A stretch of DNA of 64,000 nucleotides from JACKFE01 sp050248735 (GTDB lineage: Bacteria; Nitrospirota; Nitrospiria; Nitrospirales; UBA8639), in NCBI GenBank assembly GCA_050248735.1, contig JBFWRU010000005.1:1-64000 (forward strand). The letters run 5' to 3'. Position 1 is the first letter of the stretch; every line of letters starts with the position of its first letter. Positions 6,770 through 16,223 of the stretch are shown here, in pieces. Position numbers and translations under genes: made by a program. The notes under the pieces were generated by a model. It searched no databases and was not told the origin of the DNA. It saw only the letters and a list, made by a program, of their open reading frames with translations.

Positions 6770-9700
6770 ATGAAGCTCGTACGGAACACAGGCACCGACC
6801 GGGTAATCGATCACATTCGACCGGGACTCACACGCGGGCATCAGCTTGATGCTGTGACTCCAACTATTTCTCTCTTTGCTTTTGCCGCCATCATGCGTGA
6901 GGCCAGAGAGTTGGCCCGGTGCCGCCTTGTTCTGCCTCCAGCCAATGCGGACCTTGGAATTCTAGGATCACCGGCTGATCGCACTGCGCGGAACCAGTTG
7001 CAATCCCGCTGGCTTGCACAGGGTCTGGTTCAGTGGATTCAGGACAAAGCCGAGGTACGGCGCGCCATTGGACCGGTTCCGCAGGGTGCCTTCGTCCTGC
7101 GCGATGCAAACGCTCAACCATTACAAGCGCTTCTAGGATCGCTTGCTTTCAGCACCGATGGCCTTGGGTTGGCTCCCGGCAATCCCATGAGCCTGATTCA
7201 GGCATCCGAAACGGCTCCGGAAGCAACCTTGCTCAGTCAATGGTTCGACGTTCAATGGTCGGCCCTAGCCGCGGACACGGGCGCGAAAGAGATGACTATC
7301 AAGGAATTACAGCATTTTTCCTCGCACCGCGAGCCAGCTCTCGTCTATGCACTCATCCTATACCACTTGTTTAAGGAGCGCGGGGAAGCTCTCGACGAAG
7401 AACAGATTGTCAAGTCCGCCACTGGTATCCGCAATACGGTGGTCTGGAAGAAGCTCTACAAGTTCCAGCGTGACGGCGTTGTTGGTGCAATTGACAAGCT
7501 CAACCGCTTCGGGGGCTGCATCATCGCTGATAGCGTGGGCCTCGGGAAGACATTCGAGGCACTCGCCATCATCAAATATCATGAACTCCGCAATGATCGG
7601 GTGCTGGTCTTGGTACCCAAAAGGTTACGTGACAACTGGACGCTCTACAAGGCAAATGATCGCCGCAATTTCCTCGCCCAGGATCGCTTCAACTACGACG
7701 TGCTCAATCACACTGACTTGTCTCGCGACGGAGGTTTGTCGGGTGACATCGACCTCGCTCACGTCAACTGGGGGAACTACGACCTTGTGGTGATCGATGA
7801 GTCCCACAACTTTCGTAATAAGCGCACACCCAGACAGGGGGGGGAGACCCGCTATGACCGGCTGATGCGTAGGATCATCAAGGAGGGCGTCAAGACGCGG
7901 GTGCTCATGCTCTCGGCCACGCCGGTCAATAACCGCATGGCCGACCTTCGTAATCAGATTGCCTTCGGGACCGAGGGCGATGACACAGCCCTCCTCGACC
8001 ACGGCATCGGTAGTATCGACAGCACCACACGCCTGGCCCAGAAACAGTTCAATCGTTGGCTTGATCTTGACGACGCGGAACGGACCCCAGCACGGCTGAT
8101 CGAGATGTTGGGCTTCGATTACTTCACCCTCCTCGATGTGCTCACCATCGCCCGCTCGCGCAAGCATGTTGAAAAGTACTACGGAATCGCCGAGACTGGA
8201 CGGTTCCCCGACCGCCTGAAACCCATCAATATCAAGGCCGACGTGGACCGGTCCGGCAAATTCCCTTCAATTCGCGAGATCAATCTTGAGATCCGACGCC
8301 TCAACCTTTCCTCCTATGCACCCCTCCGTTACGTGCTACCCCATAAGCAGGAAGCCTACGACAAGAAGTACAGCACTGAGATTCGCGGGGGAGAAGGGTT
8401 CTTTCGCCAGGTGGACCGCGAGGAAAGCCTGATCCACTTGTTGCGTGTCAACGTGCTCAAGCGAATGGAAAGCGCCGTGCCGTCGTTCGCACTGACCCTG
8501 CAGCGCCAGTTGAGGGACGTGAAGGCCACCCTGGCGCACATTGAGAACCACGCGGAGGAGCTCGAAGAGGTCGACATCGAAGATGTGGACATCGAGGATC
8601 CGGCCTTCGAGAGTCTACTGGTCGGACGCAAGGTGAAAGTGCTGCTCAGGGACGTGGACCTAATACGTTGGAAACAGGATCTGATTGAGGATCGAAACCG
8701 GCTGGCAACCCTGCACGCTGCCGCCGCACAGGTGGACACTACTCGCGATGCCAAGCTCGCCGCGCTGCGCGAGGTGATCGAGCACAAGTGCGCCAACCCG
8801 ATCAACCCCGGCAACCGCAAGATAATCGTCTTCACTGCCTTTGCGGATACTGCCCGTTATCTCTACGAGCAGCTGGCCCCGTGGGGTAGGAAGAGCCTCG
8901 GCATCGAAACGGCACTGGTCACGGGGACGGGCAGCAACCAAACAACGCTGACCGGCCTGCGCAAGAACCTCGCCTCGATCCTTACCGCGTTCGCGCCCCG
9001 ATCGAAGGAACGCCCCGAAGAACTCGCTGGCGAGGGCGAGTTGGACCTGCTTATCGCGACCGACTGCATCTCCGAGGGCCAAAACCTCCAGGACTGCGAT
9101 TGGCTGATTAACTACGACATCCATTGGAACCCGGTGCGCATCATCCAGCGATTCGGGCGCATCGACCGCATTGGTTCGCCCAACGATCGCATTCAGCTCG
9201 TCAACTTCTGGCCCAACATGGAATTGGAGGAATATATCAATCTTGAGCAGCGAGTCAGCGGCCGAATGGTGCTGCTCGATATCTCTGCCACGGGCGAGGA
9301 AAACCTGATTGAGCAGCAATCTGGCAACCAGATGAACGACCTGGAATATCGCCGCAAGCAACTACTCAAGCTGCAGGATGCCGTTATCGATCTGGAAGAC
9401 CTCTCGACCGGCGTGTCCATCGCCGACCTCACGCTCACCGATTTCCGCATCGACCTAGCCGAGTACCTGCGGCTCCATACTGGATTGCTTGAAACGATGC
9501 CATTGGGCACCTTCGCGGTCACCACGACAACTGAGGCCGAGGTACCGCCTGGTATCATCTTTTGCCTGCGGGCCGAGGGCGAGGCAGCTGAACGCACGTT
9601 TGAGCCGGGCTATCCGTTGGGGCCCTTTTATCTTGTACACGTGGGGAACGACGGCATAGTCCAGCTCTCATTCCCCCAGGCAAAGCAAATCCTCGACCGA

Positions 9701-10006
9701 CTAAAGCGTGTTGGTATCGGCCGGGACCTACCGGACGCCGTGGCATGCTCCCGCTTCGATAAGACCACGAAGCTGGGTGAGGACATGCAGCACGCGCAGC
9801 GCCTGCTCGCCGCCGCTGTGGCTTCCGTGGTGGGCAAGAGTGAAGAGCGCGCCATGGCCAGCCTGTTTACCCCAGGCGGCACCCATGCGATCAAGGGCGA
9901 ATTCGCTGGCATAAACGACTTCGAGGTGGTGGCTTTCCTTGTCATTCTGGCAGATATTCTCGACGATAACTGCAAACCCCAGACTGAATCTGAGGTCACC
10001 ACGTGA
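6770..10006 (+). CDS. SNF2/RapA-like helicase, first gene of enlarged type III R-M operon
   Basis: Encodes 1078 residues of the large bacterial SNF2-type helicases found in restriction islands. An N-terminal domain of about 240 residues precedes the motor. Walker A DSVGLGKT is at 254-261, the DEAH-box variant VVIDESH at 343-346, motif III LSATP at about 381 and motif VI QRFGRIDRIG at about 793. So both RecA-like lobes are complete, and the protein should translocate on duplex DNA using ATP. A long helical, acid-rich insert (about 575-640) separates the lobes. The C-terminal 230 residues carry no recognised nuclease and no phospholipase-D motif, unlike some relatives. The stop overlaps the next start (GTGA), which implies translational coupling. 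Confidence 0.85.
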   Translation: MKLVRNTGTDRVIDHIRPGLTRGHQLDAVTPTISLFAFAAIMREARELARCRLVLPPANADLGILGSPADRTARNQLQSRWLAQGLVQWIQDKAEVRRAIGPVPQGAFVLRDANAQPLQALLGSLAFSTDGLGLAPGNPMSLIQASETAPEATLLSQWFDVQWSALAADTGAKEMTIKELQHFSSHREPALVYALILYHLFKERGEALDEEQIVKSATGIRNTVVWKKLYKFQRDGVVGAIDKLNRFGGCIIADSVGLGKTFEALAIIKYHELRNDRVLVLVPKRLRDNWTLYKANDRRNFLAQDRFNYDVLNHTDLSRDGGLSGDIDLAHVNWGNYDLVVIDESHNFRNKRTPRQGGETRYDRLMRRIIKEGVKTRVLMLSATPVNNRMADLRNQIAFGTEGDDTALLDHGIGSIDSTTRLAQKQFNRWLDLDDAERTPARLIEMLGFDYFTLLDVLTIARSRKHVEKYYGIAETGRFPDRLKPINIKADVDRSGKFPSIREINLEIRRLNLSSYAPLRYVLPHKQEAYDKKYSTEIRGGEGFFRQVDREESLIHLLRVNVLKRMESAVPSFALTLQRQLRDVKATLAHIENHAEELEEVDIEDVDIEDPAFESLLVGRKVKVLLRDVDLIRWKQDLIEDRNRLATLHAAAAQVDTTRDAKLAALREVIEHKCANPINPGNRKIIVFTAFADTARYLYEQLAPWGRKSLGIETALVTGTGSNQTTLTGLRKNLASILTAFAPRSKERPEELAGEGELDLLIATDCISEGQNLQDCDWLINYDIHWNPVRIIQRFGRIDRIGSPNDRIQLVNFWPNMELEEYINLEQRVSGRMVLLDISATGEENLIEQQSGNQMNDLEYRRKQLLKLQDAVIDLEDLSTGVSIADLTLTDFRIDLAEYLRLHTGLLETMPLGTFAVTTTTEAEVPPGIIFCLRAEGEAAERTFEPGYPLGPFYLVHVGNDGIVQLSFPQAKQILDRLKRVGIGRDLPDAVACSRFDKTTKLGEDMQHAQRLLAAAVASVVGKSEERAMASLFTPGGTHAIKGEFAGINDFEVVAFLVILADILDDNCKPQTESEVTT

Positions 10007-13000
10007 AGAAAGAGCATTCCGGCCAACTGGTGTACTCGCCGAGCGATCTCATCCGCTATCTTGCCTCACCCTTTGCATCATGGATGGATCGATATAATTT
10101 GGAAAATCCTGGAGCCTTGACTCCGGATGAGGAAACCGAGGATGAACAACTCATCGCGCAGACCGGAAATCAGCACGAGCAGGCGGTGCTTGCCGAGTTC
10201 AAATCGTCTGCCGCCAACTTGCTCGAAGTTCCCAAGACCGATCTAGCTGTTGCCCGAACAACGACGCTCTCCGCTATCAGTACAAAGACTCCCATTATCT
10301 ATCAGGCGGCACTGGAAAGTGGGCAGTTCGCGGGGTTTACCGACTTCCTTCTGCTCGATGAATCGGGACGCTATCAAGTGTGGGATACGAAGCTCGCACG
10401 CTCGCCCAAGCCGTATTATGCGATTCAGCTTTGCTGCTACTCGGAGATGCTCGCCGCTGTGGCCGGAGCCCCAATGCCCCAAAAGTTTGGGCTCATCCTC
10501 GGCAACAATGACAGGATTGAGTTCCATGTTGAAGACTTCGTTCACTACTACCGGCAAATCAAGGCGAGTTTTCTTGCCATGCAGGAAAGCTACACCGGAA
10601 ACATCATTGATCGCCCTGAACCCCTTCCGCGCGCCGACCATGGCCAATGGACTTCCTATGCAGAAAAATTCTTCCACGACATGGATCACCTCGTACAAGT
10701 CGCAGGAATCACCGTTGGCCAGATCAAGAAACTGAAGAGGGGCGGCATTGAGACCGTGACCGATCTCGTCGCTGCGTCAGGCAAGTCCATTCGCAAATTG
10801 GCCGCCGACTCGCTGGAAAAACTCGTTGGCCAGGCGCGCCTTCAGTGCCAAACGCGCGCCGATCGAACCGAGAAACCCGATGCCCCGCCACGATACGAGG
10901 TCCTGCCATACACCGGTGCGAATGGCGAACCCGTGGGCCTTGCCGCCCTTCCTCCAGATCATCCAGCGGATGTGTTCTTCGACATGGAGGGCTACCCCTT
11001 GGCCCCTGGCGGACTGGAATATTTGTTTGGTGTTTGCACCCGAAACGGAGAGCCAGATTCATTTGACTTCCTGGACTGGTGGGCACACAACCGTGAGGAG
11101 GAAAAGCTTGCATTCGAAGGCTTCGTGGATTGGGTATACAACCGATGGAAGAGCAACCCGGGTATGCATATCTACCATTACGCCCCCTACGAGGTCAGCG
11201 CGGTTCGGCGATTGAGTACCCACCACGACATGCGCCAGGAGGAGGTGGATGAGCTTCTCCGGAACGCGGTATTCATTGATCTCTACCAGATTGTTCGCCA
11301 CGGCCTGCGTATTGGCGAGGACAGCTACTCCCTCAAGACGGTCGAGCGCCTCTATCGACCGAAGCGCACCACTGAAGTTGCCACCGCAACTGACTCGATC
11401 GTCCAATATGCCCGTTGGATCGAAAGCCAACAGCCAGGTGATTGGAACAACAGCCCCATCCTGAAGAGCATCCGCGACTACAACGCGGACGATTGTATGT
11501 CCACGGCAGAGTTGTTGCAGTGGTTAAGGCAGGTGGTTATTGAGCACAAGGTCCCCTCTGCATCCTCGGTTCCCCTATCAACGCCATCGACAACACCGGA
11601 ATTACCACCGGAGGTCGTCAGGCGATTGGACACTGCGGCACAGCTTCGCAGGCAGGGCGACGAGGTGGCGGTTGTCCTTGCGGACGTAATTGATTTTCAC
11701 CGCCGAGAAGAGAAGCCTATGTGGTGGCGGATGTTTGACCGGGCCACGGCGATGTCCGAAGAACTCCGAGACGACGCAGGCTGCATCGAGGGTGTTCAAC
11801 TCATGGGATCTCCAAGCCCTGAAAGACAATCACTCGTGCAAACCTACCTCTTCGATCCGTCACAGGAATGTAAACTTGTCGCCGGTGACCGGTCTAAGGT
11901 GATGTTCACTCATCATTTGAAGGCGAAGCTCATGCTGTCGGCGCTGAATACGTCTTCTGGCAGTCTGAAACTCAAGATTAGCAGAAGGGGCTTGAATGAG
12001 AAATTTGCAGGAGCGTTCCCCCAACAAGGGTCACTTCTTCCAGACGAGTATGTATCAGCAAAGACCATTCAGGATGCGTTGACGGAGGTTGTCGCCCAGC
12101 ACTTATCAGGCAACCTCCATGCCCCGGTGACGGCGCTCTTGAATCGTGTCCCACCAGCGATACAGTTGCAAAGTGATGATGAATCCGCAACTGATGCCGC
12201 CATCCGGATTGCCAGGTCGATGTCTGGTGGATGCCTTGTTATCCAAGGGCCACCGGGAACGGGAAAAACCTATACCGCCTCGCAGATCATCACGGCACTT
12301 CTCGCTGCCGGCAAGAGGGTCGGGGTCGCTTCCAACAGCCATAAGGCGGTGATAAACCTTCTCCTTGAATGCGCCAAGGCCGCCAGAGCGCGCGGTTGGC
12401 AGCTTCACGGGATAAAAGTCGGTGGTGACGCCGAGGGTCCGTTATTTCCGGATAATCCCGGCTTGCAATACATCGGAGATACGGTTGATGCGTACGGTGC
12501 GTACACAGGGGGCGTCGTAGGCGGAACGGCCTGGCTCTTTACCAGGCCCGAGTGGGAAGGTGCGCTCGATTTCCTGGTCATCGATGAAGCGGGACAGGTG
12601 GCCCTGGCCAACGCTATCGCGATGGCACGCTGCGCGAACAACCTCGTTCTCCTTGGTGACCAGATGCAGCTCGAACAACCTGTACAAGGCTCCCATCCCG
12701 GCGATGCCGGACTTTCCGCTCTGCAATACGCCCTCAAGGACATGGGCGCCAGCCGACCCGATTCGCCCGTCATCCATGCCGTGGTGCCTCCGGACTACGG
12801 CCTTTTCCTCGGCGAGTCCCACCGCATGCACCCGGCGGTCTGCCATTTTATCTCGGAGAGCATGTATGAGGGACGTCTTGTTTCACATCCTGACTGCGCC
12901 CGGCAGAAGATCGATGTTCCACCTGGATTCAACTGCCTCATCACCCGCGAAAGCGGGATCGTCTTCATCGGCGTGGAGCACGATGGCGATATCCAGCAGA

Positions 13001-13431
13001 GTGACGAGGAGGTTGAACGGGTCATGGCGATCTACCACGAACTGCACGGACGTCTCTACACCGACAGGGAGGGCACCACGAAACCGCTGGCACTGAAGGA
13101 CTTTCTCTTTATCGCCCCTTATAATGCCCAAGTCCGCGCGCTGCAGGTCGCTCTTCCTCTAGGCGCACGGGTTGGGAGTGTTGACAAATTTCAAGGGCAG
13201 CAATCCCCTGTCTGCATCCTTTCCCTCTGCTCTAGTTACGGTGAATACGGTTCACGCGGGCTGGCCTTTATTCTCGACCGTAATCGAGTGAACGTGGCCA
13301 TCTCTCGCGCCCAGTGCTTGGCGGTGGTGGTGGCGGATCCCCGCATCGCATGCACCACTCCTAGTTCCCTGGACGAAATGAAACTCATCAACCTGTTTTG
13401 TAAATTGACCGGTGCTTCCGTTTTCGCGTAA
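10003..13431 (+). CDS. TM0106-type RecB-like nuclease / RNase H-like / UPF1-like helicase
   Basis: Encodes 1142 residues with three apparent modules. (1) A PD-(D/E)XK RecB-like nuclease at about 10-200: YSPSDLIRYLASPF, then GFTDF (D114), WDTKLA (D128, K130) and AIQLCCY. (2) An RNase H/DnaQ-like domain from about 325, with FFDMEGYP (D327, E329) and later YNADDC. (3) An SF1 helicase of the UPF1/Dna2 type: Walker A QGPPGTGKT at 748-756, LVIDEAGQ (D861, E862), LLGDQMQLEQP, VDKFQGQQ and a final NVAISRAQ. This matches the TM0106 family of putative nuclease-helicases. All key acidic and lysine residues of the nuclease core are visible. GTG start overlaps the preceding stop; 4 bp separate it from the next gene. 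A DNA-degrading or repair partner of the R-M system is inferred. Confidence 0.8.
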   Translation: MKKEHSGQLVYSPSDLIRYLASPFASWMDRYNLENPGALTPDEETEDEQLIAQTGNQHEQAVLAEFKSSAANLLEVPKTDLAVARTTTLSAISTKTPIIYQAALESGQFAGFTDFLLLDESGRYQVWDTKLARSPKPYYAIQLCCYSEMLAAVAGAPMPQKFGLILGNNDRIEFHVEDFVHYYRQIKASFLAMQESYTGNIIDRPEPLPRADHGQWTSYAEKFFHDMDHLVQVAGITVGQIKKLKRGGIETVTDLVAASGKSIRKLAADSLEKLVGQARLQCQTRADRTEKPDAPPRYEVLPYTGANGEPVGLAALPPDHPADVFFDMEGYPLAPGGLEYLFGVCTRNGEPDSFDFLDWWAHNREEEKLAFEGFVDWVYNRWKSNPGMHIYHYAPYEVSAVRRLSTHHDMRQEEVDELLRNAVFIDLYQIVRHGLRIGEDSYSLKTVERLYRPKRTTEVATATDSIVQYARWIESQQPGDWNNSPILKSIRDYNADDCMSTAELLQWLRQVVIEHKVPSASSVPLSTPSTTPELPPEVVRRLDTAAQLRRQGDEVAVVLADVIDFHRREEKPMWWRMFDRATAMSEELRDDAGCIEGVQLMGSPSPERQSLVQTYLFDPSQECKLVAGDRSKVMFTHHLKAKLMLSALNTSSGSLKLKISRRGLNEKFAGAFPQQGSLLPDEYVSAKTIQDALTEVVAQHLSGNLHAPVTALLNRVPPAIQLQSDDESATDAAIRIARSMSGGCLVIQGPPGTGKTYTASQIITALLAAGKRVGVASNSHKAVINLLLECAKAARARGWQLHGIKVGGDAEGPLFPDNPGLQYIGDTVDAYGAYTGGVVGGTAWLFTRPEWEGALDFLVIDEAGQVALANAIAMARCANNLVLLGDQMQLEQPVQGSHPGDAGLSALQYALKDMGASRPDSPVIHAVVPPDYGLFLGESHRMHPAVCHFISESMYEGRLVSHPDCARQKIDVPPGFNCLITRESGIVFIGVEHDGDIQQSDEEVERVMAIYHELHGRLYTDREGTTKPLALKDFLFIAPYNAQVRALQVALPLGARVGSVDKFQGQQSPVCILSLCSSYGEYGSRGLAFILDRNRVNVAISRAQCLAVVVADPRIACTTPSSLDEMKLINLFCKLTGASVFA

Positions 13432-13435
13432 TACT

Positions 13436-14176
13436 ATGACGCCCACTACTATCATCGAGGCACTTGCGCTACCACCTGGCAGCCGCGTCGATCGGCGGGT
13501 GCCAAAGAAGCTTCTGGTAGAAAACGGTGCCCCTACCACAACCGACAAGCGCCACATCAATGAGGGTATAGAGGACCTCCACTGGGTCGCCGCACTGAAA
13601 CCCACCACCATTGGGGTATCAGAATATCGTGATGCCGTGAGGGAATACTTGGAAATTGCGGTGCTGTGCTTGACCATACGCACTAAAGTCAAGGTGGGGC
13701 GGCTCATTGAACTGGTGCATCGTGCGGTGCCTTACCCGGTGTTGCTCATTGCGGACCATGCCAAAACTCTTGGCCTGTCCGCTGCACACATTCGCTGGTC
13801 GCAAGGTGAATCGGGCAAGACAGTGCTCGACGGCGAGGTTGCGTCGGTGAAGGTTGACGACAACACATCCTTTCTTGCGGCGTTAACTCTGGCACGCCAA
13901 CCGCAAACAACGCTCTATGCCCTGTATCAGGGCTGGATCGATACCCTGCTTGCGCTCCATGCTGCTCGCGTGACCGGAACCTTTGCGGTCGCCGCCAACG
14001 CCGAAGCCGCTGCGGTCCGGCGCGACGCCTTGCAAGAATGCGCTCGGCTTGATACGGAGATCTCTCGCCTGCGTGCCACTGCCGCGAAAGAGAAGCAGAT
14101 GGCGCGGCGAGTGGAACTGAATCTGGAACTCAAACGCCTAGAAGCGGCACAGGCTGCCGCTCGCGCCAACCTGTGA
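13436..14176 (+). CDS. DUF4391 family protein
   Basis: Encodes about 246 residues recognised as DUF4391, a family of unknown function that I recall mainly from type III R-M and helicase clusters. Visible features are a basic N-terminus (SRVDRRVPKKLLVENGAPT) and a core containing IRWSQGESGKTVLDGE. A strongly helical, charged C-terminal stretch from about 205 (TEISRLRATAAKEKQMARR) is probably a coiled coil. No catalytic motif is evident. Pairing with the Mod proteins or helicases, possibly as an assembly or loading factor, is inference. ATG 13436 is preferred because the in-frame GTG at 13412 lies inside the upstream gene. Its stop overlaps the GTG start of mod1. Confidence 0.75.
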   Translation: MTPTTIIEALALPPGSRVDRRVPKKLLVENGAPTTTDKRHINEGIEDLHWVAALKPTTIGVSEYRDAVREYLEIAVLCLTIRTKVKVGRLIELVHRAVPYPVLLIADHAKTLGLSAAHIRWSQGESGKTVLDGEVASVKVDDNTSFLAALTLARQPQTTLYALYQGWIDTLLALHAARVTGTFAVAANAEAAAVRRDALQECARLDTEISRLRATAAKEKQMARRVELNLELKRLEAAQAAARANL

Positions 14177-16215
14177 AAAACGAGGACACAATGCAGAAAT
14201 TCACCGCAGCCGATCCCGAAACAAAATCTTCCGACATCAAAGCGGAGAATCTCGACACGCTCCGAGCACTCTTCCCTGAACTCGTCACTGAGGGGCCGGA
14301 CGGCGTGGCCGTGAATGTGGATGTGCTGAAGCAGCTTGTGGGCGACCAGACCGTTACCGATCCCGAGGAGAAGTTCGGGCTCAATTGGCTTGGTAAGCGC
14401 CGCGCCGGCCAACTTGCTCTCACCCTCTCCACTGGCACCCTGCGCCCCCGCCCGGAAGAGGGCGTGGACTGGGACACCACGCAGAACGTTATGATTGAGG
14501 GCGACAACCTCGAAGTCCTCAAGCTTCTCCAGAAATCCTACGCGGGGAAAGTGAAGCTCATCTACATCGACCCCCCCTATAACACCGGTAGTGACTTTGT
14601 GTATCCAGATGACTTCCGAGACAGCATCGGCAATTACTTAGTGAGGACCGGCCAGATAGAATCGGATGGTCGGAAGAATTCGAGCAATACAGAAGCATCA
14701 GGTCGATTCCACACTGACTGGCTGAACATGATTTTTCCGAGACTGAAGCTCGCCTGGAGGCTTCTGCGACCCGACGGCTTTCTTTTGGCCAGCATAGACG
14801 ACCGTGAGTATGGACACTTGAGGACCGTCCTAAACGAGCTCTATGGCGAAGAGAACTTCGTAGCAACGCTGGTCTTTGATCGAAACCGAAAAAATGATGC
14901 GAAACTGATCTCAGCGGGCCACGAATATATGATTCTATACGCAAGAAACAAACAGTTTCTTGCTGAACTCGATGTTCGCTTACGTGCTCCGAAAGATGGT
15001 GTTGATGAGGTACGTGATCTTTTCGCCGAGCTTCGCCAGAAGCATGGCGACGACTGGAAAGCCATTTCCGCCGGTCTGAAAGAGCACTACGCCACGTTCA
15101 CTGAGGACGACCCGCGGCTTCCTCTTGCACGCTTCTCAAAGGTGGACGAGCGTGGGCCATTCCGTGAGGATGGTGACGCAAGTTGGCCGGGGGGAGGAGG
15201 GCCGCGCTATGACGTGCCCCATCCTATAACAGGCCGCCCCTGCACAGTGCCAAGTCGTGGCTGGGTCTGGCCTACCTATGAGCGTATGAAGGAAGAGATC
15301 GACCGCGGCGAGGTCATTTTCGGACGCGACGAGAAACGAATCCCTTCGATTAGAAGAAATTTATTTGATAAGGATGACCAGGTTCTTCGCAGCGTGATAT
15401 TTAGTTATGCGCAGAAGGCGAGTCAAGACTTTGCAGCTCTGTTTGATGGCGAGGCAGTGTTTCAGAATCCGAAGAGTTATAAAGACATGCATCGTCTGGT
15501 CGCTTACCTGACCGAACCGGGCGACATTGTGCTCGACTTTTTTGCAGGATCAGGAACTACCGGCCATGGAACCATGCTGGCGCGTTCTGAAGGAGAACCG
15601 TCTCGGCGATTCATTCTTGTGCAATTGCAGGAATTGCTTGATCCCAATGACAAGGAACAGAAGATCGCAGCCCAATTCTGTGCGTCAATTGGCAGGCCTC
15701 AGAACATCGCCGAACTGACTAAAGAACGCCTCCGCCGAGCTGGAAAGAAAATTAAAGAAGAAAGTCCGATTTTTACAGGTGACCTCGGCTTCCGTGTCTT
15801 CAAGCTCGATTCTACTAACATCCGGGCGTGGGAGCCTGACCGTGAGAAGCTGCCCGAAACCCTCGAGGCCTCTGTCGAGCACCTCAAGACCGACCGCACG
15901 GAGCAGGATATCCTCTTTGAGCTACTTCTCAAGCTCGGGCTCGACCTGTGTGTACCCATTGAAACAAAGACTATTGCCAAACACGAGGTCCATTCCATCG
16001 GCGCAGGCACGATTTTCGTCTGTCTTTCCACGTCCATTCCACAATTGGAGGTTGAGCCGTTGGCCCTCGGCATCGTGGCCTGGCTCAAGATGCTGGCGCC
16101 CGCCGGGGACACCACCTGCGTTTTCCGCGACAGTGCTTTCGGCGACGACGTGGCCAAGACCAATCTCACGGCCATCCTCAATCAACACGGTCTCGAAACA
16201 GTGAGAAGTCTGTAG
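14173..16215 (+). CDS. Type III restriction-modification methyltransferase (Mod), copy 1
   Basis: Encodes 680 residues of an N6-adenine methyltransferase of type III (beta-class order). The catalytic motif IV DPPYNTG (D133-Y136) comes first, and the AdoMet-binding motif I DFFAGSGTTG (455-464) comes late. Residues 200-440 between them are the expected target-recognition domain. Mod recognises the DNA site, methylates it, and joins Res for cleavage. The N-terminal segment (about 1-110) with WDTTQNVMIEGDNLEVL is shared with copy 2. The C-terminal region contains a 116-bp block (15784-15899) identical in DNA to copy 2. The GTG start overlaps the DUF4391 stop; an ATG six codons later is an alternative. 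Confidence 0.92.
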   Translation: MKNEDTMQKFTAADPETKSSDIKAENLDTLRALFPELVTEGPDGVAVNVDVLKQLVGDQTVTDPEEKFGLNWLGKRRAGQLALTLSTGTLRPRPEEGVDWDTTQNVMIEGDNLEVLKLLQKSYAGKVKLIYIDPPYNTGSDFVYPDDFRDSIGNYLVRTGQIESDGRKNSSNTEASGRFHTDWLNMIFPRLKLAWRLLRPDGFLLASIDDREYGHLRTVLNELYGEENFVATLVFDRNRKNDAKLISAGHEYMILYARNKQFLAELDVRLRAPKDGVDEVRDLFAELRQKHGDDWKAISAGLKEHYATFTEDDPRLPLARFSKVDERGPFREDGDASWPGGGGPRYDVPHPITGRPCTVPSRGWVWPTYERMKEEIDRGEVIFGRDEKRIPSIRRNLFDKDDQVLRSVIFSYAQKASQDFAALFDGEAVFQNPKSYKDMHRLVAYLTEPGDIVLDFFAGSGTTGHGTMLARSEGEPSRRFILVQLQELLDPNDKEQKIAAQFCASIGRPQNIAELTKERLRRAGKKIKEESPIFTGDLGFRVFKLDSTNIRAWEPDREKLPETLEASVEHLKTDRTEQDILFELLLKLGLDLCVPIETKTIAKHEVHSIGAGTIFVCLSTSIPQLEVEPLALGIVAWLKMLAPAGDTTCVFRDSAFGDDVAKTNLTAILNQHGLETVRSL

Positions 16216-16223
16216 GCAAAGTG

